The notes beneath the pieces were generated by a model. The model had not been told where the DNA came from. It saw only the letters and a list, made by a program, of their open reading frames with translations, and did not search any database. The position numbers were made by a program, and so were the translations under genes. This document shows, one piece after another, positions 36,472-48,641 of a stretch of DNA of 64,000 bases. Location of the stretch: positions 37,959 through 101,958 of the forward strand of contig NW_027477073.1 of the NCBI RefSeq assembly GCF_051020955.1, in the 5' to 3' direction. Every line of letters begins with the position of its first letter. The stretch's first letter is position 1. The stretch is from Megalopta genalis (Eukaryota > Arthropoda > Insecta > Hymenoptera > Halictidae).

Positions 36472-39053
36472 AAATCCATGCGAAACACACGATTTAGCTT
36501 CAAATCAATGCGATGTAGAAGGTTTAGCTTCAAATCCATGCGATACACAAGATTTAGCTTCAAATCAATGCGATGTAGTAGGTTCAGCTTCAAATCCATG
36601 CGACACATATGATTTAGCTTCAAATACTTGCGATATAAGTGATATAGCTTCAAAAGCTGGAGGAACAAACGAGGTGGCTTCAATTCCATTCGAAACAAAT
36701 GATTTAGCTTCAAATCAATGCGAAGTAGAAGGCGTATCTTCAAAAACTTGCGATATTCGTGACATAGTTTCAAATGGAGGCGAAACGAACGAGTTAGCTT
36801 CAAATCCATGCGAGACACATGATTTAGCTTCTAATCAATGCGATGTAGAAGGTTTAGCTTCAAATCCACGCGAAACAAATGATTTAGCTTCAAACACTTG
36901 GGGTATAAGTGATATGGCTTCAAATGCAGACTAATCAAACGAGTTAGCTTAAAAATCCACGCGATACACATGATTTATCTTCAAACACTTGCGATATAAG
37001 TGATGTAGATTCAACTGCAGGCAAAACGAACGAGTTAGCTTCAAATCCATGCGAAACACAAGTTTTAGCTCCAAATCAATGCGATGAAGTTGGTTCAGCT
37101 TCAAATCCATGCGACACATATGATTTAGCTTCAAATCAATGCGATGTAGAAGGTTTAGCTTCAAATCCAAGCGAAACACATGATTTAGGTTCAAATACTT
37201 GCGATATAATTGATATAGCTTCAAATACAGGCGAAGCAAACGAGTTAGCTTCAAATCCATGCGAAACACAAGATTTAGCTTCAAATCAATGCGATGTAGA
37301 AGGTTTAGCTTCATATCCAAGCGAAACACATGATTTAGCTTCAAATACTTGCGATATAAGTGATCTAGCTTCAAATACAGGCGAAGCGAACGAGTTAGCT
37401 ACCAATCCATGCGAAACACATGATTTAGCTGCAAATCAATGCGATGTAGAAGGTTTAGCTTCAAATCCATGCGATACACTAGATTTAGCTTCAAATCAAT
37501 GCGATGTAGAAGGTTCTGCTTCAAATCCATACGACACATATGATTTAGCTTCAAATACTTGCGATATAAGTGATATAGCTTCAAAAGCTAAAGGAACAAA
37601 CGAGGTAGCTTCAATTCCATGCGAAACAAATGATTTAGCTTCAAATCAATGCGAAGTGGATGGCTTAGCTTCAAATTCATGCGAAACAAATGGTTTAGCT
37701 ACAAATACTTGTGATATACATTATTTAGCTACAACTGCATGCGAAACAAACGAGTTAGCATCAAATCCATGCGAAACACACGATTTAGCTTCAAATCAAT
37801 GCGATGTAGAAGGTTTAGCTTCAAATCCATGCGATACACAAGATTTAGCTTCAAATCAATGCGATGTAGTAGGTTCAGCTTCAAATCCATGCGACACATA
37901 TGATTTAGCTTCAAATACTTGCGATATAAGTGATATAGCTTCAAAAGCTGGAGGAACAAACGAGGTGGCTTCAATTCCATTCGAAACAAATGATTTAGCT
38001 TCAAATCAATGCGAAGTAGAAGGCGTATCTTCAAAAACTTGCGATATTCGTGACATAGTTTCAAATGGAGGCGAAACGAACGAGTTAGCTTCAAATCCAT
38101 GCGAGACACATGATTTAGCTTCTAATCAATGCGATGTAGAAGGTTTAGCTTCAAATCCACGCGAAACAAATGATTTAGCTTCAAACACTTGGGGTATAAG
38201 TGATATGGCTTCAAATGCAGACTAATCAAACGAGTTAGCTTAAAAATCCACGCGATACACATGATTTATCTTCAAACACTTGCGATATAAGTGATGTAGA
38301 TTCAACTGCAGGCAAAACGAACGAGTTAGCTTCAAATCCATGCGAAACACAAGTTTTAGCTCCAAATCAATGCGATGAAGTTGGTTCAGCTTCAAATCCA
38401 TGCGACACATATGATTTAGCTTCAAATCAATGCGATGTAGAAGGTTTAGCTTCAAATCCAAGCGAAACACATGATTTAGGTTCAAATACTTGCGATATAA
38501 TTGATATAGCTTCAAATACAGGCGAAGCAAACGAGTTAGCTTCAAATCCATGCGAAACACAAGATTTAGCTTCAAATCAATGCGATGTAGAAGGTTTAGC
38601 TTCATATCCAAGCGAAACACATGATTTAGCTTCAAATACTTGCGATATAAGTGATCTAGCTTCAAATACAGGCGAAGCGAACGAGTTAGCTACCAATCCA
38701 TGCGAAACACATGATTTAGCTGCAAATCAATGCGATGTAGAAGGTTTAGCTTCAAATCCATGCGATACACTAGATTTAGCTTCAAATCAATGCGATGTAG
38801 AAGGTTCTGCTTCAAATCCATACGACACATATGATTTAGCTTCAAATACTTGCGATATAAGTGATATAGCTTCAAAAGCTAAAGGAACAAACGAGGTAGC
38901 TTCAATTCCATGCGAAACAAATGATTTAGCTTCAAATCAATGCGAAGTGGATGGCTTAGCTTCAAATTCATGCGAAACAAATGGTTTAGCTACAAATACT
39001 TGTGATATACATTATTTAGCTACAACTGCATGCGAAACAAACGAGTTAGCATC
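36472..39053. repeat. 1,291-bp tandem duplication (copies C and D)
   Basis: The left copy is about 36,472-37,762 and the right about 37,763-39,053. The length is 43 x 30 plus 1 because each copy contains one 31-mer (36,948 and 38,239). The crossover lies within a shared 18-base stretch, AAATCCATGCGAAACACA, beginning at 36,472 and at 37,763. The junction joins a TTAGCATC head to a CACGATTTAGC tail, a combination not seen in the unduplicated copy B. Confidence 0.92.
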
Positions 39054-40362
39054 AAATCCATGCGAAACACATGATTAAGCTTTAAATCAATGCGATGTAG
39101 ATGGTTTGCTTCAAATCCATGCGATACATAAGATTTAGCTTCAAATCAATGCGATGTAGTAGGTTCAGCTTCAAATCCATGCGATATAAGTGATATAGCT
39201 TCAAAAGCAGGAGGAACAAACGAGTTAGCTTCAAATCCATACGAAACACATGATTTAGCTTGAAATCAATTCCAAGGACATGGATTAGATTCAAATCCAT
39301 GCGCAACAAATGATTTAGCTTCAAATGAATGCGAAGTAAAAGGCTCAGCATCAAATTCATGCGAAACACATGATTAAGATTCACATCAAAGCGATGTAGA
39401 TGGTTTGCTTCAAATCCATGCGATACACAAGATTTAGCTTCAAGTCAATGCGATGTAGTAGGTTCAGCTTCAAATCCATGCGATATAAGTGATATAGCTT
39501 CAAAAGCAGGAGGAACAAACGAGGTAGCTTCAATTCCATGCGAAACAAATGATTTAGCTTCAAATCAATGCGAAGTAGAAGGCCTAGCTTCAAATCCATG
39601 CGAGACAAATGGTTTAGCTACAAATACTTGTAATATTCATTATTTAGCTACAACAGCATACGAAACTAACGAGTTAGCTTCAAATCCATGCGAAACACAC
39701 GATTTATCTTCAAATCAATGCGATGTAGAAGGTTTAGCTTCAAGTCAATAAGAGGTAGAATGTTTAGCTTCAACTCCATGCGACACACATGATTAAGCTT
39801 CAAATCAGTGCGATGTAGATGGTTTGCTTCAAATCCATGCGATACACAAGACTTAGCTTCAAAGCAATGCGATGTACTAGGTGCAGCTTCAAATCCATGC
39901 GATATAAGTGATATAGCTTCAAAAGCAGGAGGAACAAACGAGGTAGCTTCAATTCCATGCGAAACAAATGATTTAGCTTCAAATCAATGCGAAGTAGAAG
40001 GCGTAGCTTCAAATCCATGCGAAACAACTGGTTTAGCTATAAATACTTGTGATATACATTATTTAGCTACGACTGCATGCGAAACTAACGAGTTAGCTTC
40101 AAATCCATGCGAAACACACGATTTGTCTTCAAATCAAAGCGATGTAGAAGGTTTAGCTTCAAATCAATAAGAGGTAGATGGTTTAGCTTCAAATCAATAG
40201 AATATAGAAGGTTTAGCTTCAAATAAATGCGATGTAGAAGGTTTAGCTTCAAATCCATACGACACACATGATTTAGATTCAAATCAATTCGAAGGACAAG
40301 GCTTAGATTCAAATCCATGCGAAACAAATGATTTAGCTTCAAATGAATGCGAAGTAGAAGGC

Positions 40363-42051
40363 TTGGCTTCAAATCCATGCAAAACAAATGGTTTAGCTTC
40401 AAATACTTGTGATATACATTATTTAGCTACAACTGCATGCGAAACGAACGAGTTAGCTTCAATTCCATGCGAGACACATGATTTAGCTTCAAATCAATAC
40501 GATGTAGAAGGTTTAGCTTCATATCCATACGAAACACATGATTTAGCTTCAAATCAATTCGAAGGGCAAGGCTTAGATTCAAATCCATGCAGCACACATG
40601 ATTTAGCTTTAAATACTTGCGATATAAGTGACATAGTTTCAAATGGAGGCGAAACGAACGAGTTAGCTTCAAATCTATGCGAAACACATGATTTAGCTGC
40701 AAATCAATGTGATGTAAAAGGTTTAGCTTCAAATCCATGCGATACACAAGATTTAGCTACAAATCAATGCGATGTAGAAGGTTCAGCTTCAAACCCATGC
40801 GACACATATGATTTGGCTTCAAATACTTGCGATATAAGTGATATAGCTTCAAAAGCTGGAGCAACAAACGAGGAGGCTTCAATTCCAAGCGAAACAAATG
40901 ATTTAGCTTCAAATCAATGCGAAGTAGAAGGCGTAGCTTCAAATCCATGCGAAGCAAATGGTTTAGCTACAAATACTTGTGATATAGATTATTTAGCTAC
41001 AACTGCATGCGAAACACACGATTTATCTTCAAATCAATGCGATGTAGAAGGTTTAGCTTCAAATCCATGCGAAACAAATGGATTAGCTACATGTACTTGT
41101 GATATACATTATTTAGCTACAACTCCAAGAGAAACGAACGAGTTAGCTTCAAATCCATGCGAAACACACGATTTAGCTTCAAATCAATGCGATGTAGAAG
41201 GTTCAGCTTCAAATCCATGCGATACACAAGATTTAGCTTCAAATCAATGCGATGTAGTAGGTTCAGCTTCAAATCCATGCGACACATATGATTTAGCTTC
41301 AAATACTTGCGATATAAGTGATATAGCTTCAAAAGCTGGAGGAACAAACGAGGAGGCTTCAATTCCATGCGAAACAAATGATTTAGCTTCAAATCAATGC
41401 GAAGTAGAGGGCGTAGCTTCAAATCCATGCGAAACAAATGGTTTAGCTACAAATACTTGTGATATAGATTATTTAGCTACAACTGCATGCGAAACTAACG
41501 AGTTAGCTTCAAATCCATGTGATACACATGATTTAGCTTCAAATCAATGCGATGTGGAAGGTTTAGCTTCAAATCCATGCGATACACAAGATTTAGCTTC
41601 AAATCAATGCGATGTAGTAGGTTCAGCTTCAAATCCATGCGACACATATGATTTAGCTTCAAATACTTGCGATATAAGTGATATAGCTTCAAAAGCTGTA
41701 GGAACATACGAGGTAGCTTCAATTCCATGCGAGACACATGATTTAGCTTCAAATCAATGCGATGTAGAAGGTTTAGCTTCAAATCCAAACGAAACACATG
41801 TTTTAGCTTCAAATCAATTCGAAGGACAAGGCTTAGATTCAAATCCATGCGAAACAAATGCTTTAGCTTCAAATCAATGCGAAGTAGAAGGCGTAGCTTC
41901 AAATCCATGCGAAACAAATGGTTTAGCTACAAATACTTGTGATATACATTACTTAGCTACAACTGCATGCGAAACTAACGAGTTAGCTTCAAATCCATGC
42001 GATACACATGATTTAGCTTCAAATCAATGCGATGTGGAAGGTTTAGCTTAA
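40363..42051 (+). other. Longest plus-strand open stretch (562 codons), probably not a gene
   Basis: The reading is 56 decapeptides of the LASNPCETHD family, with Cys in nearly every unit and Leu or Cys at about every fifth residue. It opens at TTG, has no ATG start, and ends at TAA where TCA has become TAA. I see no signal peptide, membrane segment or non-repeat domain. The same frame is closed by stops or +/-1 shifts in most other copies. The length follows from local amplification of stop-free units. A real product would need an upstream exon outside this block. Confidence 0.12.
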
Positions 42052-42154
42052 AATCCATGCGATACACAAGATTTAGCTTCAAATCAATGCGATGTAGTAG
42101 GTTCAGCTTCAAATCCATGCGACACATATGATTTAGCTTCAAATACTTGCGATA

Positions 42155-43492
42155 TTAGTGATATAGCTTCAAAAGCTGTAGGAACAATCGAGGTAGCTTC
42201 AAATCCATGCGAAACACATGATTCAGCTGCAAATCAATGCGATGTAGAAGGTTTAGCTTCAAATCCATGCGAAACACATGATTTAGCTTCAAATCAACTC
42301 GAAGTACAAGGCTCAGATTCAAACCCATGCGAAACACATGATTTAGATGCAAATCAATGCGATGTAGAAGGTTTAGCTTCAAATCCATGCCAAACACATG
42401 ATTTAGAATCAAATCCATGGGATGTAGAAGGTTTGGCTTCAAATCCATGCGAAACACATTATTTATCTGCAAATCAGTGCGAAGTAGAAGGCTCGGGTTC
42501 AAATCAATGCGATTCAAATGGTTCATCTTCAAATACTTGTGAAAGACATGATTTAGCTTCAACTGCAAGCGAAACACACGATTTAGCTTCAAATCAATGC
42601 GATGTAGAAGGTTTAGCTTCAAATCCATGCGATACACAAGATTTAGCTTCAAATCAATGCGATGTAGTAGGTTCAGCTTCAAATCCATGCGACACAAATG
42701 ATTTAGCTTCAAATACTTGCGATATAAGTGACATAGTTTCAAATGGAGGCGAAACGAACGAGTTAGTTTCAAATCCATGCGAAACACATGATTTAGCTGC
42801 AAATCAATGTGATGTAGAAGGTTTAGCTTCAAATCCATGCGATACACAAGATTTAGCTTCAAATCAATGCGATTTAGAAGGTTCAGCTTCAAACCCATGC
42901 GACACATATGATTTAGCTTCAAATACTTGCGATATAAGTGATATAGCTTCAAAAGCTGTAGGAACATACGAGGTAGCTTCAATTCCATGCGAGACACATG
43001 ATTTAGCTTCAAATCAATGCGATGTAGAAGGTTTAGCTTCAAATCCAAACGAAACACATGTTTTAGCTTCAAATCAATTCGAAGGACAAGGCTTAGATTC
43101 AAATCCATGCGAAACAAATGCTTTAGCTTCAAATCAATGCGAAGTAGAAGGCGTAGCTTCAAATCCATGCGACACATATGATTTAGCTTCAAATACTTGC
43201 GATATAAGTGATATAGCTTCAAAAGCTGTAGGAACAAACGAGGTAGCTTCAATTCCATGCGAGACACATGATTTAGCTTCAAATCAATGCGATGTAGAAG
43301 GTTTAGCTTCATATCCAAGTGTAACACATGATTTAGCTTCAAATATTTGCGATATAAGTGATATAGCTTCGAATACAGGCGAAACGAACGAGTTAGCTTC
43401 AAATCCATGCGAAACACATGAATCAGCTGCAAATCAATGCATTGTAGAAGGTTTAGCTTCAAATCCATGCGAAACACACGATTTATCTTCAA
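42155..43492 (-). other. Longest minus-strand open stretch (445 codons), probably not a gene
   Basis: The reading is a 10-residue periodicity of the type RMDLKLNHVF, rich in Leu, Lys, Asn, His and Arg. Methionine occurs in many P and Q units because CATGG or CATTG on the plus strand reads as ATG there, so an apparent start is always available. The region overlaps a 367-codon plus-strand open stretch (42,433-43,536). Both being open at once is expected of a 30-bp repeat and is not evidence of coding. Confidence 0.1.
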
Positions 43493-43934
43493 ATCAATGC
43501 GATGTAGAAGGTTTGCTTAAAATCTATAACAGGTAGATGGTTTAGCTTCAAATCAATGGAATATAGAAGGTTTAGCTTCAAATAAATGCGATGTAGAAGG
43601 TTTAGCTTCAAATCCATGCGATACACAAGATTTAGCTTCAAATCAATGCGATGTATTAGGTTCAGCTTCAAATCCATGCGACACATATGATTTAGCTTCA
43701 AATACTTGCGATATAAGTGATATAGCTTCAAAAGCAGTAGGAACAAACGAGGTAGCTTCAATTCCATGCGAGACACATGATTTAGCTTCAAATCAATGCG
43801 AAGTAGAAGGCGTAGCTTCAAATCCATGCGAAACAAATGGTTTAGCAACAAATACTTGTGATATAGGTTATTTAGCTACAACTGCATGCGAAACTAACGA
43901 GTTAGCTTCAAATCCATGCGATACACATGATTTA

Positions 43935-46900
43935 GCTTCAAATCAATGCGATGTGGAAGGTTTAGCTTCAAATCCATGCGATACACAAGATTTAGCTTCA
44001 AATCAATGCGATGTAGTAGGTTCAGCTTCAAATCCATGCAACACATATGATTTAGCTTCAAATACTTGCGATATAAGTGATACAGCTGCAAAAGCTGTAG
44101 GAACATACGAGGTAGCTTCAATTCCATGCGAGACACATGATTTAGCTTCAAATCAATGCGATGTAGAAGGTTTAGCTTCAAATCCAAACGAAACACATGT
44201 TTTAGCTTCAAATCAATTCGAAGGACAAGGCTTAGATTCAAATCAACGCGAAACAAATGATTTAGATTCAAACACTTGGGATATAATTGACATAGCTTCA
44301 AATGCAGACGAATCAAACGAGTTAGATTCAAATCCATGCGATACACATGATGTAGCTTCAAATCCATGCGATGTAGAAGGTTTAGCTTCAAATCCATGCG
44401 AAACACATGATTTAGCTGCAAATCAACTCGAAGTACAAGGCTCAGATTCAAATTCATGCGAAACACATGATTTAGCTGCAAATCAATGCGATGTAGAAGG
44501 TTTAGCTTCAAATCCATGCCAAACACATGATTTAGAATCAAATCCATGGGATGTAGAAGGTTTGGCTTCAAATCCATGCGAAACACACTATTTATCTGCA
44601 AATCAGTGCGAAGTAGAAGGCTCGGGTTCATATCAAATACTTGTGAAAGACATGATTTAGCTTCAACTGCAAGCGAAACTCATGATTTAGCTTCAAATCA
44701 ATGCGATGTAGAAGGTTTAGCTTCAAATCCATGCGAAACAAATGGATTAGCTACAATTACTTGTGATATACATTATTTAGCTACAACTCCAAGCGAAACT
44801 AACGAGTTAGCTTCAAATCCATGCGGTACACATGATTTAGCTTCAAATCAATGCGATGTGGATGGTTTAGCTTAAAATCCATGCGATACACAAGATTTAG
44901 CTTCAAATCAATGCGATGTAGTAGGTTCAGCTTCAAATCCATGCGACACATATGATTTAGCTTCAAATACTTGCGATATAAGTGATATAGCTTCAAAAGC
45001 TGTAGGAACAAACGAGGTAGCTTCAAATCCATGCGAAACACATGATTCAGCTGCAAATCAATACGATGTAGAAGGTTTAGCTTCAAATCCATGCGAAACA
45101 CATGATTTAGCTGCAAATCAATGCGATGTAGATGGTATAGCTTCAAATCAACGCGAAACAAATGATTTAGATTCAAACACTTGGGATATAATTGACATAG
45201 CTTCAAATGCAGACGAATCAAATGAGTTAGCTTCAAAATCCATGCGATACACATGATGTAGCTTCAAATCCATGCGAAGTAGAAGGATTAGCTTCAAATC
45301 CATGCGGAACAAACGATTGAGCTTCAAACACTTCGGATATAGCTTCATCTGCATGCGAAACAAACGAGTTAGCTTCAAGTCCATGCGAAACACATGATTT
45401 AGCTGCAAATCAATGCGATGTAGAAGGTTTAGCTTCAAATCCATGCGAAACACATGATTTAGCTGCAAATCAACTCGAAGTACAAGGCTTAGATTCAAAT
45501 CCATGCGACACAAATGATTTAGCTTCAGATACTTGCGATATAAGTGATACAGCTTCAAATACAGGGGAAACAAACGAGTTAGATTCAAATCCATGCAAAA
45601 CACATGATTAAGCTTCAAATCAATGCGATGTAGAAGGCTTAGCTTCAAATCCATGCGAAACACATGATTTAGCTTCAAATCAACTCGAAGTACAAGGCTC
45701 AGATTCAAATCCATGCGAAACACATGATCTAGCTGCAAATCAATGCGATGTAGAAGGTTTAGCTTCAAATCCATGCCAAACACATGATTTAGAATCAAAT
45801 CCATGGGATGTAGAAGGTTTGGCTTCAAATCCATGCGAAACACATTATTTATCTGCAAATCAGTGCGAAGTAGAAGGCTCGGGTTCAAATCAATGCGATT
45901 CAAATGGTTCATCTTCAAATACTTGTGAAAGACATGATTTAGCTTCAACTGCAAGCGAAACTCATGATTTAGCTTCAAATCAATGCGATGTAGAAGGTTT
46001 AGCTTCAAATCCATGTGAAACAAATGGATTAGCTACAAGTACTTGTGATATACATTATTTAGCTACATCTCCACGCGAAACGAACGAGTTAGCTTCAAAT
46101 CCATGCGAAACACATGATTTAGCTGCAAATCAATGTGATGTAGAAGGTTTAGCTTCAAATCCATGCGATACACAAGATTTAGCTTCAAATGAATGCGATG
46201 TAGTAGGTTCAGCTTCAAATCCATGCGACACATATGATTTAGCTTCAAATACTTGCGATATAAGTGATATAGCTTCAAAAGCTGTCGGAACAAATGAGGT
46301 AGCTTCAAATCCACGCGAAACAAATGATTTAGCTTCAAACACTTGGGGTATATGTGATATAGCTTCAAATGCTGACTAATCAAACGAGTTAGCTTAAAAA
46401 TCCACGCGATACACATGATTTATCTTCAAACACTTGCGATATAAGTGATGTAGATTCAACTGCAGGCAAAGCGAACGAGTTAGCTTCAAATCCATGTGAA
46501 ACACATGATATAGCTGCTAATCAATGTGATGTAGAAGGTTTAGCTACAAATCCATGCGATACACAAGATTTAGCTTCAAATCAATACGATGTAGAAGGTT
46601 CAGCTTCAAATCCATGCGACACATATGATTTAGCTTCAAACACTTGCGATATAAGTGATATAGCTTCAAAAGTTGGAGGAACAAACGAAGTGGCTTCAAT
46701 TCCATGCGAAACAAATGATTTAGCTTCAAATCAATGCGAAGTAGAAGGCGTAGCTTCAAATCCATGCGAAAGAAATGGCTTAGCTACAAATACTTGTGAT
46801 ATACATTATTTAGCTACAACAGCATGCGAAACTAACGAGTTGGCTTCAAATCCATGCGAAACACTCGATTTATTTTCAAATCAATGCGATGTAGAAGGTT

Positions 46901-47143
46901 TGCTTCAAATCTATAAGAGGTAGATGGTTTAGCTTCAAATCAATGGAATATAGAAGGTTTAGCTTCAAATAAATGCGATGTAGAAGGTTTAGCTTCAAAT
47001 CCATGCGATACACAAGATTTAGCTTCAAATCAATGCGATGTATTAGGTTCAGCTTCAAATCCATGCGACACATATGATTTAGCTTCAAATACTTGCGATA
47101 TAAGTGATATAGCTTCAAAAGCTGTAGGAACAAACGAGGTAGC
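43935..47143. repeat. 3.2-kb segment, left copy (offset 4,707)
   Basis: It matches about 48,642-51,850. By eye the copies are nearly identical; I noted AACAGCA at 46,818 versus AACTGCA in the other copy. Diagnostic irregular units are shared: a 25-bp deletion near 44,627 and a 9-bp deletion near 45,330. Net length changes of -1, +1, -25, +1 and -9 total -33, which explains why 4,707 is three short of a multiple of 30. Confidence 0.92.
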
Positions 47144-48641
47144 TTCAATTCCATGCGAAACACATGAATCAGCTGCAAATCAATGCAATGTAAAAGGTTT
47201 AGCTTCAAATCCATGCGAAACACATGATTTAGCTGCAAATCAATGCGATGTAGAAGGTTTATCTTCAAATCCATACGAAACACATGATTTAGCTTCAAAT
47301 CAATTCGAAGGGCAAGGCTTAGATTCAAATCCATGCGAAACAAATGATTTAGCTTCAGATGAATGCGAAGTAGAAGGCTCAGCTTCAAATCCATGCGGCA
47401 CATATGATTTAGCTTTAAATACTTGCGATATAAGTGACATAGTTTCAAATGGAGGCGAAACGAACGAGTTAGCTTCAAATCCATGCCAAACACATGATTT
47501 AGAATCAAATCCATGGGATGTAGAAGGTTTGGCTTCAAATCCATGCGAAACACATTATTTATCTGCAAATCAGTGCGAAGTAGAAGGCTCGGGTTCAAAT
47601 CAATGCGATTCAAATGGTTCATCTTCAAATACTTGTGAAAGACATGATTTAGCTTCAACTGCAAGCGAAACTCATGATTTAGCTTCAAATCAATGCGATG
47701 TAGAAGGTTTAGCTTCAAATCCATGCGAAACAAATGGATTAGCTACAAGTACTTGTGATATACATTATTTAGCTACAACTCCAAGCGAAACGAACGAGTT
47801 AGCTTCAAATCCATGCGAAACACATGAATCAGCTGCAAATCAATGCAATGTAAAAGGTTTAGCTTCAAATCCATGCGAAACACATGATTTAGCTGCAAAT
47901 CAATGCGATGTAGAAGGTTTATCTTCAAATCCATACGAAACACATGATTTAGCTTCAAATCAATTCGAAGGGTAAGGCTTAGATTCAAATCCATGCGAAA
48001 CAAATGATTTAGCTTCAGATGAATGCGAAGTAGAAGGCTCAGCTTCAAATCCATGCGGCACATATGATTTAGCTTTAAATACTTGCGATATAAGTGATAT
48101 AGCTTCAAAAGTTGGAGGAACAAACGAGGTGGCTTCAATTCCATGCGAAACAAATGATTTAACTTCAAATCAATGCGAAGTAGAAGGCGTATCTTCAAAA
48201 ACTTGCGATATTCGTGACATAGTTTCAAATGGAGTCGAAACGAACGAGTTAGCTTCAAATCCATGCGAGACACATGATTTAGCTTCTAATCAATGCGATG
48301 TAGAAGGTTTAGCTTCAAATCCACGCGAAACAAATGATTTAGCTTCAAATCAATGCGATGTAGAAGGTTCAGCTTCAAATCCATGCGACACATATGATTT
48401 AGCTTCAAATACTTGCGATATAAGTGATATAGCTTCAAAAGCAGTAGGAACAAACGAGGTGGCTTCAATTCCATGCGAAACAAATGATTTAGCTTCAAAT
48501 CAATGCGAAGTAGAAGGCGTAGCTTCAAATCCATGCGAAAGAAATGGCTTTGCTACAAATACTTGTGATATACATTATTTAGCTACAACTGCATGCGAAA
48601 CTAACGAGTTGGCTTCAAATCCATGCGAAACACTCGATTTA

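Noticed and set aside
40363..42051. Pentapeptide-repeat or antifreeze-like beta-solenoid, from Leu or Cys at every fifth residue
   Set aside because: The usual small residue two positions before the central Leu is missing, Cys is freely replaced in other copies, and there is no start codon or signal peptide.
42155..43492. Minus-strand Leu/Lys-rich protein gene
   Set aside because: The periodic open frame follows from the repeat, overlaps open plus-strand frames, and has no non-repeat terminus or domain.
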